The position numbers were made by a program, and so were the translations under genes. A stretch of 22,299 nt of DNA from JBGTKH01 sp041744735 (GTDB lineage: Bacteria; Planctomycetota; Planctomycetia; Pirellulales; Pirellulaceae): positions 1 to 22,299 of the forward strand of contig JBGTKH010000415.1 of the NCBI GenBank assembly GCA_041744735.1. Reading direction: 5' to 3'. Positions 16,921-22,299 of this stretch are shown piece by piece (the first letter of the stretch is position 1; every line of letters starts with the position of its first letter). Under the pieces are notes generated by a model. It did not search any database, was not told the origin of the DNA, and was given only the letters and a program-made list of their open reading frames with translations.

Positions 16921-19900
16921 CTAATACTCCGCGTTCCAAATCTGTATAACACCGGCGTCGTCGCCGCAAGCCAAGTGGCGGCTGTCGGGCGAGAAAACCA
17001 CCGCGCGCACGGCGCGACCGATGGCAAGTTTTCCCCGCGCGGGGCCAGCGACGGAATCCCACAGCCACACGTTGCCGTCGTCGCTGGCTGTCGCCAACGT
17101 CTTGGCATCAGGAGAAAAAGCTAAGCACGTGATGGCGCCGGCGTGGCCTGTGATCCGTAAAACGATCTTACCCGTCGCGACTTCGTGAATGGCCGCCTCG
17201 CCGGTGACGGAACCTACACCGACGAAACGTCCATCCCAGGAGAAGGCAAGACAACGCAGGGGAACTTTTAGGCTGGGGAACGCCGCAAATCGTCCGCTGG
17301 TCGAATTGCCGATCCAAATCTGGTGGTTGTGACCCGCCGCAACGACCGTGTCATCGGTAGGCGAGCAGGCCAAACAGGCGATGTCGTCTGCGGACCAGGT
17401 CCAATCAGCGGCGCCTCCGGCCGCAGGCAATGACCGCAACCCGGCGAAATCGGCCAGCACGAGAGAACTGCCCGTTCGCGTCAGCGACAGCGCGGTTAGC
17501 AATTGCGGCTCGGTGCGGACCGGTTGCGGCTGGAATGAACTGCTCCCATCGCACCGGGCAGTATAAACAACACCGCCCGACTCCCACGCAATTTGTCGCC
17601 CATCGGCTGTTGAGACGATTCCCGTGACCCACTGGTCGGGGCGACGCCATTCGGCCACTTGTTTGCCATCGGCTGCGTTCCACAAACAAATCGCTCCGTC
17701 GTAACCGCTGGACGCCAAAGTCTCGCCGCCGTCGAGGTAAACCAGTCCAGTAATGGATCGCTGATGGGCTTGGATAAGCAATGGCGAAGCCTGTTGAATG
17801 CTCCAACGATGAATCCGGCCCGCCTTGGTGCCAGCGAGCAAATTGGCTTGGCCGTCGAACACGACGCAAGTAACATCCGACGAATGTTGGCGCAGCGCGA
17901 CGGCGGGCTGGCCGGACGCGGTGTGCCAAATTTGAGCGCTACGGTCGTAGCTTCCCGCCGCGAAATAATCTCCGTCACGCGCAAAGGCCAGTCCGCTGAC
18001 GATGCCGTCAAAGCTGCGGAGCACCTTATCGGGTTCAACTTTGTGCTCCGTCGTGACGGTCCAAAGCCGAACCGTTCGATCCGCGCCGGACGAGGCTAGC
18101 CGACGAGAGTCATGCGGGTGAAACTTCACGTCGGTCACAAACCCGCTGTGGTCCGCTATCACCACTCGTTCGTTCCAGGTTTTCACTTCCCATAGACGCA
18201 GACTTTCGTCGCGCGAACCGCTAACCAAGTACTGCCCGTCGGGACTGAAATCCACGCGAAACACCGAAGCCTCGTGTCCGCGTAGGATTATCAACTCCCT
18301 TCCCGCCGGTAAGGACCAGACGCGCACCGTGCCGTCCGAGTGTGCGGTGGCCAATTGAGTTCCGTCCGGCGAAAACGCGACACCGTTGATGTGGCCGACA
18401 TCCGAGTTTTCCTTCTTCTCGTCAGCATTCTCCACGGCTGGCGTCAATGCCGTCAAGATCACCGGCGCGTCTTCGCCTGTCAGTTTCCACAGCGACGCGG
18501 TTCCGTCCTCGCTGCACGTTGCCAATGCCATTCCGTCCGGCGCGAACGCAACGTCGGTGATCGCTTGGCGGTGAGCATGAATCTCGCGGTGCGGTTCGCG
18601 TTGGCCGGTGGACCAAAGCTGGACAACGCCCCGACTGTTACCGCTGGCAAATGTTATCCCGTCAGGCGCGACTGCCAAGCAGCGAACTTCGCCATCCGTT
18701 TGCCAATGAGCGAGTTCCCGCCGACAGATGACTTGCAGCCGGCCCCAGGTAAAGTCGCGCAGGTCTTCCGGGCAACGCTGTGGGTCGTCGAGCAAGCGTT
18801 GGGCCTGCTGCGGATCGATGGCGGCGACCGCATCCGCACGCTGCAACTGCAGCGAATACATGTTGCGCCGAGCGATTTCGCCGCGGTCGTTGGCGTCCCG
18901 CAGCGCACCGCGCAGCCAGACGCTATACAACGTGACGGTCACAACAAACGCCGCCAAGAAGACCGCGAATAGCGCCGACACCGTCGCAGCAAACGGATGT
19001 CGTTTTGCCAGCTTCATGCCGCGACTCCACCAACCGGCTTGGCGCGCCATCACGGGCAAGCCGTCCAAGTAGCGGCGCAAGTCAGCCGCCAGTTCCGCAG
19101 CGCTGCCGTATCGCCGGGACGGTGACTTCTCCAGGCACTTCAGGCACACTGTTTCCAAATCGCGATCCACCTCACGCCGAAATCTTGATGGCGGGGTCGG
19201 GTCGGTGTGCTTCACGAGGTCGAGTGTGGCCAGCAGCGAGCCGCCACGAAACGGCGGATGGCCAGCCAGCGACTCATACAGAATTGCGCCCAACGCATAG
19301 ATGTCCGACGCTGGTCCGACATTGGATAAATTCCCCTCCGCTTGCTCCGGCGCCATGTAGCAGGGCGAGCCTAACAGCGTCCCATCGACGGTCTGGCGAA
19401 CCTCGTCGTCGAGAATCTTGGCCAATCCGAAATCGGCGATCTTTGGCGTTCTATCGGCGGTGAACAGAATGTTGGCGGGTTTCAGGTCACGATGGATAAC
19501 CTTGCGCTGATGAGCATACTGTAACGCATCCGCTAAGGTGGCCGTCATGGCAGCCGCTTCCGTCGGCGGGAGTGATTGTTGGTCGAGCCGCTCGGCGAGG
19601 CTGCCACCCGCCACCAGTTCGAACACGCAGTAGAGAGCCCCCTCTTGTTCGCCAAACTCAAAGATCTGCACGATGTTGGCATGTTGCAAGCGGGCGGCCG
19701 ACTCCGCCTCGCGTCGAAAGCGAGCGCGATCTTCCTCGCGCGCGACTCGTTGCGGCGTAATGATTTTCAACGCCACGAAGCGGCGCAACGTGGGATCGTA
19801 CGCCGCGTAAACGAGGCCCATGCCACCCCGGCCGAGTTCGTCGCGGATTTCATAACGTCCAAATTGCCCGGTCTTAGTTCCCTCGCCGGGGCTGCTATCC

Positions 19901-20145
19901 AGCGAGGGCGGCCTTACGGGCGCTTTCGTCGCCCCCAAGTCACTCGCGGCTCGACCAAAGTCGGCGGTGGATTGCGCCTTTCGCAAAATTCCGAGCAGTT
20001 TGTCGGCAGCGACGTCGATTTCGTCGAGACGCCGCCCGCAGTCGTCGCACTCGGAGAGGTGCGACTCGATGCGCTCCGCGTCGGCGTCCGACAACCGCCC
20101 GGTCGCAAACAACTTTAGGTCTTCTAACTCGATGTGCATCGCCAT
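16921..20145 (-). CDS. Transmembrane Ser/Thr kinase with N-terminal zinc finger and C-terminal WD40 repeats
   Basis: From ATG 20145 the protein has 1,074 residues. Residues 29-36 (H-x3-C-x2-C in ESHLSECDDC) form a zf-HC2 type zinc finger, the fold of many anti-sigma factors. A Hanks-type kinase follows: GRGGMG loop 105-110, Lys127 in VALKI, HRDLKPAN at 218-225, DFG at 238-240, and APEQ, so it should be active. A membrane helix lies at about 386-410 (ALFAVFLAAFVVTVTLYSVW). Then about 14 WD40 units (such as INGVAFSPDGTQLATAHSDG) run to the end and would be extracytoplasmic. The frame is open 89 codons further upstream, but that part overlaps the sigma factor gene in another frame and is not protein-like; ATG 20139 is an equally good start. 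Its place directly after an ECF gene suggests it controls that sigma factor. Confidence 0.95.
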   Translation of the reverse strand: MAMHIELEDLKLFATGRLSDADAERIESHLSECDDCGRRLDEIDVAADKLLGILRKAQSTADFGRAASDLGATKAPVRPPSLDSSPGEGTKTGQFGRYEIRDELGRGGMGLVYAAYDPTLRRFVALKIITPQRVAREEDRARFRREAESAARLQHANIVQIFEFGEQEGALYCVFELVAGGSLAERLDQQSLPPTEAAAMTATLADALQYAHQRKVIHRDLKPANILFTADRTPKIADFGLAKILDDEVRQTVDGTLLGSPCYMAPEQAEGNLSNVGPASDIYALGAILYESLAGHPPFRGGSLLATLDLVKHTDPTPPSRFRREVDRDLETVCLKCLEKSPSRRYGSAAELAADLRRYLDGLPVMARQAGWWSRGMKLAKRHPFAATVSALFAVFLAAFVVTVTLYSVWLRGALRDANDRGEIARRNMYSLQLQRADAVAAIDPQQAQRLLDDPQRCPEDLRDFTWGRLQVICRRELAHWQTDGEVRCLAVAPDGITFASGNSRGVVQLWSTGQREPHREIHAHRQAITDVAFAPDGMALATCSEDGTASLWKLTGEDAPVILTALTPAVENADEKKENSDVGHINGVAFSPDGTQLATAHSDGTVRVWSLPAGRELIILRGHEASVFRVDFSPDGQYLVSGSRDESLRLWEVKTWNERVVIADHSGFVTDVKFHPHDSRRLASSGADRTVRLWTVTTEHKVEPDKVLRSFDGIVSGLAFARDGDYFAAGSYDRSAQIWHTASGQPAVALRQHSSDVTCVVFDGQANLLAGTKAGRIHRWSIQQASPLLIQAHQRSITGLVYLDGGETLASSGYDGAICLWNAADGKQVAEWRRPDQWVTGIVSTADGRQIAWESGGVVYTARCDGSSSFQPQPVRTEPQLLTALSLTRTGSSLVLADFAGLRSLPAAGGAADWTWSADDIACLACSPTDDTVVAAGHNHQIWIGNSTSGRFAAFPSLKVPLRCLAFSWDGRFVGVGSVTGEAAIHEVATGKIVLRITGHAGAITCLAFSPDAKTLATASDDGNVWLWDSVAGPARGKLAIGRAVRAVVFSPDSRHLACGDDAGVIQIWNAEY

Positions 20146-20216
20146 CCGGCAAATTGTGCAAGAGGTTGGTTTACACGCATCGTTCGCAATCCAACGGAAT
20201 CGGAGGCATGTCTGAA

Positions 20217-20807
20217 TTAGTCGAGCATGCCCTGAGCCAACTCGCGCAGCCGCCGCAACACGCGCGACTGAGCGATTCGCACTGCGTTGGTTGACATTTG
20301 CAGTTCCTCGCCCACCTCTGCCGCCTTTCGACCTTCCACGGCGACACCACGAAAGGCGGCCATCGTCTGCGCTTGAAACTCGCCCTGGACCAACTCCAAC
20401 AACCGCGCACACATGGTTTGTTGGTATTCTTCATCCCAGACGCGACTCAACTCGCTATGCGGGTCTTCCAGTTGATCGGCCAGCGCTGCATAGTCGCTGC
20501 CGCCCAGCGCGAGGCCTTGCCGGTTCTTTTGCCGCCAAAAGGTCCTCAAGCGATTGGCCACGACCTGCCGCAGCCAACAGCGCAGCGCACCAATCCGGCC
20601 ACTGTGCTGGAACTTGGCCAATTCCCCGGCCGCCAACTGCATGACCTCTTGCTGAACGTCTTCCGCATCTTGGGACTGGACGCCGCGACGCACGAGCCAA
20701 TACCGGATCAGCGGACCATAGAGGTCGTGAAACTGCCGCCACGCTTCGTCGTCCGACGAATCGCGCAGTCGTTCCAGCAGGCTGAGCGACGTCACCTTGT
20801 CTGACAC
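20217..20807 (-). CDS. ECF-type RNA polymerase sigma factor
   Basis: This is a 196-residue sigma-70 family protein with only regions 2 and 4, so it redirects RNA polymerase to a special promoter set. Region 2 spans about residues 20-95 (FHDLYGPLIRYWLVRRG, QDAEDVQQEVM, LRCWLRQVVANRLRTFWR). Region 4 lies at about 145-192 (AAFRGVAVEGRKAAEVGEEL, STNAVRIAQSRVLRRLREL). I chose GTG 20807 because AAGGG lies seven bases before it and the protein then begins SDKVTSLSLLERLR, typical for this family. An ATG at 20891 would add 28 residues without a ribosome site. It heads the run sigma factor-kinase-caspase, with 71 bases to the kinase start. The pairing of an ECF factor with a Ser/Thr kinase is a known planctomycete arrangement. 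Confidence 0.93.
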   Translation of the reverse strand: MSDKVTSLSLLERLRDSSDDEAWRQFHDLYGPLIRYWLVRRGVQSQDAEDVQQEVMQLAAGELAKFQHSGRIGALRCWLRQVVANRLRTFWRQKNRQGLALGGSDYAALADQLEDPHSELSRVWDEEYQQTMCARLLELVQGEFQAQTMAAFRGVAVEGRKAAEVGEELQMSTNAVRIAQSRVLRRLRELAQGMLD

Positions 20808-20814
20808 CTCGGCA

Positions 20815-20819
20815 CCCTT
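20815..20819 (-). promoter_or_regulatory. Ribosome binding site deciding the ECF sigma start
   Basis: AAGGG on the minus strand lies seven bases before GTG 20807. It favours this start over the ATG at 20891, which is preceded by a T-run and no purine-rich site. Confidence 0.5.
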
Positions 20820-21007
20820 GATTGAGTCAGATTGAACCGCAACAGCCAACATCATACACGCCAACTTGCCGCGCGGTGATCGCGGGCGCATGAAAAAAAT
20901 CTAATTCGGCTGAAACACTGGCGGCGGAAGTTGCCTTACTTAAATAGACGCGGCCGCGAAAAACTGAACTGACAAGCGTTTCAACCCTTTCTTTCACGAG
21001 GAGTTTT

Positions 21008-21559
21008 ATGATGAGTACGAACCTGACGAAATCGTTGTTAGTCCTGGCAGTGGTGGTCCTGAGCGGCACCGCCACGGCGCAAGCCGAATGGAGCTCTGGG
21101 GGCACGTGTTACGTCCGCCAAGAGACCCCGGCGCCTTCGACGGGAGTGATCTACAAGGTGGTGCAACACACGCCGCAGTACAACTTCCGCCGGCCGGAGG
21201 TTGTCAGCGGAGCGCGGGTGACGTTGTTCGCGAACTTTCTTCGCCAGGAGCCGGGCTGCGTGTTGTTCAATCTGAACGGCACGTCCACCGAGTGCACCTT
21301 GGTCGAATGGAAGCCGTGCAGCGTGACGGTCGAGTTGCCTCGGTTGGGACTGCTGGAACCGAAAAACGCCGAGATCCAAATCGTCCTGCCTGACGGACGC
21401 GTGGCCAAGACGTTCCCGGTGTTGTACATCTCGCAGCCTGACATTGTGGTCCATCAAGAGACCGTGCCGTTGCCCATGCCCCCGGCCCCAGCCACTCGGC
21501 CCGCCATGTACGCCACGCCGGTCCACGGAGGTTTGGTGCTCCAGGCCGGATTTGAATGA
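21008..21559 (+). CDS. Small exported IPT/TIG-like protein of unknown role
   Basis: The 183-residue product has a clear signal peptide (TKSLLVLAVVVLSGTATAQA, cleaved before EW). The mature part from about residue 67 (VVSGARVTLFANFLRQEPG, CVLFNLNGTSTECTLVEW, VTVELPRLGL, AEIQIVLPDGRVAK) has the strand pattern of an immunoglobulin-like IPT/TIG domain. A Pro/Ala-rich tail follows. The Shine-Dalgarno GAGGAG at 20998-21003 is four bases from ATG 21008 and seven from ATG 21011, so the second Met may be the true start. It diverges from the sigma factor gene; the roughly 200 bases between them must hold both promoters, but I can assign no boxes. Such domains usually mediate surface or protein contacts; the function is unknown. 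Confidence 0.8.
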   Translation: MMSTNLTKSLLVLAVVVLSGTATAQAEWSSGGTCYVRQETPAPSTGVIYKVVQHTPQYNFRRPEVVSGARVTLFANFLRQEPGCVLFNLNGTSTECTLVEWKPCSVTVELPRLGLLEPKNAEIQIVLPDGRVAKTFPVLYISQPDIVVHQETVPLPMPPAPATRPAMYATPVHGGLVLQAGFE

Positions 21560-21599
21560 CCCGTGACGGCGCCGCTTAACTAGCGATCGGATCGGATGC

Positions 21600-21641
21600 G
21601 GCGGCCGCCGGGCATGTAGCTCGACGGCCGCCCTTGCTTTT
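21600..21641 (+). terminator. Possible hairpin terminator after the TIG-like gene
   Basis: GGCGGCCG at 21600-21607 pairs perfectly with CGGCCGCC at 21625-21632, leaving a 17-base loop. A pyrimidine-rich CTTGCTTTT follows. The stem is strong but the T-run is poor, so termination is only possible. It lies 41 bases after the stop at 21559 and before the next gene at 21701. Confidence 0.3.
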
Positions 21642-21700
21642 GCGCCCCGAACAGGCGAGCATGGGTTAAAGTTACGGCCAACCACGGAGATAAATTCATC

Positions 21701-22299
21701 ATGTCCCCCGTTTCCTTGTTGAATAACGCTTCGCGCCGTGCGTGCGGTCGCTGGGTTACGGCGTGCGTGCTGGCCTTGGGGGTACTCGCCACTGCGAGCC
21801 GATGTCCGGCGCAGGATCAACTCATTGGGCAGACGGTTTTCGTCAAGGCGTGGAAAACGGAATTGAAGTTTGGCGAACGGGTGATTGGGAAGGTGACTTA
21901 CGGACAGTGGTCGAATATCGAACGAACGAGCGGCCCGTGGTATTTGGTCACGATCGTTGAGGAGAACGGCGAGCGGAAGAACGGCTGGATCCACAAAGAC
22001 CACGTGCTGGTTAGCCCGCCGTGGACGGCACAACAATCCGAAGACTGCGCCCTTGCTGCTAATTTGCAGGATACATCGTACCAACTGAATTCTGAGGGAA
22101 AATACACGAAGGCAATCCCTTTGTCGCAAAGGGCGCTCGACATCTTCCGCGACGTCCTGGGCGACGAGCACCCGCACACGGCCGACTGCATGAATAATTT
22201 GGCGGCGTTGCACGACATGCTGGCAGGCTATGCAAAGGCCGAACCGCTCTACCAACAGAGCCTTCAGATCTATAAGAAAGCCCTGGGCGACGAGCACCC
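21701..22299 (+). CDS. Exported SH3-like/kinesin-light-chain-type TPR protein, 3' part outside window
   Basis: The frame is open from ATG 21701 to the window end (199 codons). The N-terminus has a signal peptide (GRWVTACVLALGVLATASRCPAQ). An SH3-like domain at about residues 42-104 (TVFVKAWKTELKFGERVIGK, NGWIHKDHVLV) is followed by TPR units of the kinesin light chain type (ALDIFRDVLGDEHPHTADCM, YAKAEPLYQQSLQIYKKALG). Members with this layout often end in a CHAT protease domain, but the end is not visible here. It is a clear relative of the truncated gene at 15036: both have VKAW, K-x-GE-V, GW-[IV]-H-[KR]-D and LV at matching positions. CGGAGA at 21685-21690 is a distant ribosome site. A long open frame on the opposite strand is only its shadow. 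Confidence 0.85.
   Translation, partial: MSPVSLLNNASRRACGRWVTACVLALGVLATASRCPAQDQLIGQTVFVKAWKTELKFGERVIGKVTYGQWSNIERTSGPWYLVTIVEENGERKNGWIHKDHVLVSPPWTAQQSEDCALAANLQDTSYQLNSEGKYTKAIPLSQRALDIFRDVLGDEHPHTADCMNNLAALHDMLAGYAKAEPLYQQSLQIYKKALGDEH

Noticed and set aside
20146..20412. 89-codon upstream extension of the kinase frame
   Set aside because: It overlaps the sigma factor gene in another frame, is Arg/Gly/Ala-rich and lacks a ribosome site. The zinc-finger domain begins directly after Met at 20145 or 20139.
21038..22297. Long minus-strand frame of 419 codons
   Set aside because: It lies antisense to the TIG-like gene and the SH3-like/TPR gene, both of which have signal peptides, ribosome sites and recognisable domains. 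Its Arg/His-rich translation shows no family.

Overview
The window is GC-rich bacterial DNA with no RNA genes, CRISPR array or insertion sequence that I can see. The gene content points to a planctomycete, probably of the Pirellula type. The signs are an ECF sigma factor next to a membrane Ser/Thr kinase with WD40 repeats, several caspase-like proteases, exported TPR and WD40 proteins, and short intergenic inverted-repeat elements. The assignment is inference from gene content, not from a marker gene.

Region 1 (1-2,720, minus strand) is the start of a complex I operon, nuoA-nuoB-nuoC-nuoD, with nuoD cut by the window edge. A near-perfect Rex-type (or CRP/FNR-type) operator lies 29 bases upstream of nuoA. 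An unusual cluster of AATGACG repeats and their inverted copies sits inside the operon between nuoC and nuoD. A perfect 25-base inverted repeat separates nuoA from the next gene.

Region 2 (2,905-5,960) holds a phytoene-desaturase/amine-oxidase-like FAD enzyme (minus strand) and, divergently, a clear LdhA-type D-lactate dehydrogenase (plus strand), followed by a short unexplained reading frame.

Region 3 (6,038-15,970, plus strand) is a run of four exported proteins: an unrecognised secreted protein, a PEGA-WD40-caspase protein, a TPR-CHAT protease, and an SH3-like/TPR protein whose 3' end is lost. Region 4 (20,807-15,904, minus strand) runs towards it: an ECF sigma factor, a kinase with an N-terminal zinc-finger (anti-sigma-like) domain, a membrane segment and 14 WD40 units, and an exported stand-alone caspase. 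The last genes of the two runs meet tail to tail, and both lose their normal ends there, which looks like a deletion scar.

Region 5 (21,008-22,299, plus strand) has a small exported IPT/TIG-like protein and the 5' part of a second SH3-like/TPR protein, a paralogue of the truncated one.

The most interesting feature is the pairing of regions 3 and 4. Three predicted clan CD (caspase/CHAT) proteases, each keeping its His-Cys pair and each with a signal peptide, sit beside a sigma factor and a transmembrane kinase whose sensor half should be on the same side of the membrane. A cell-envelope signalling system linking protease activity, kinase and sigma factor is a reasonable hypothesis, but nothing in the sequence proves it.
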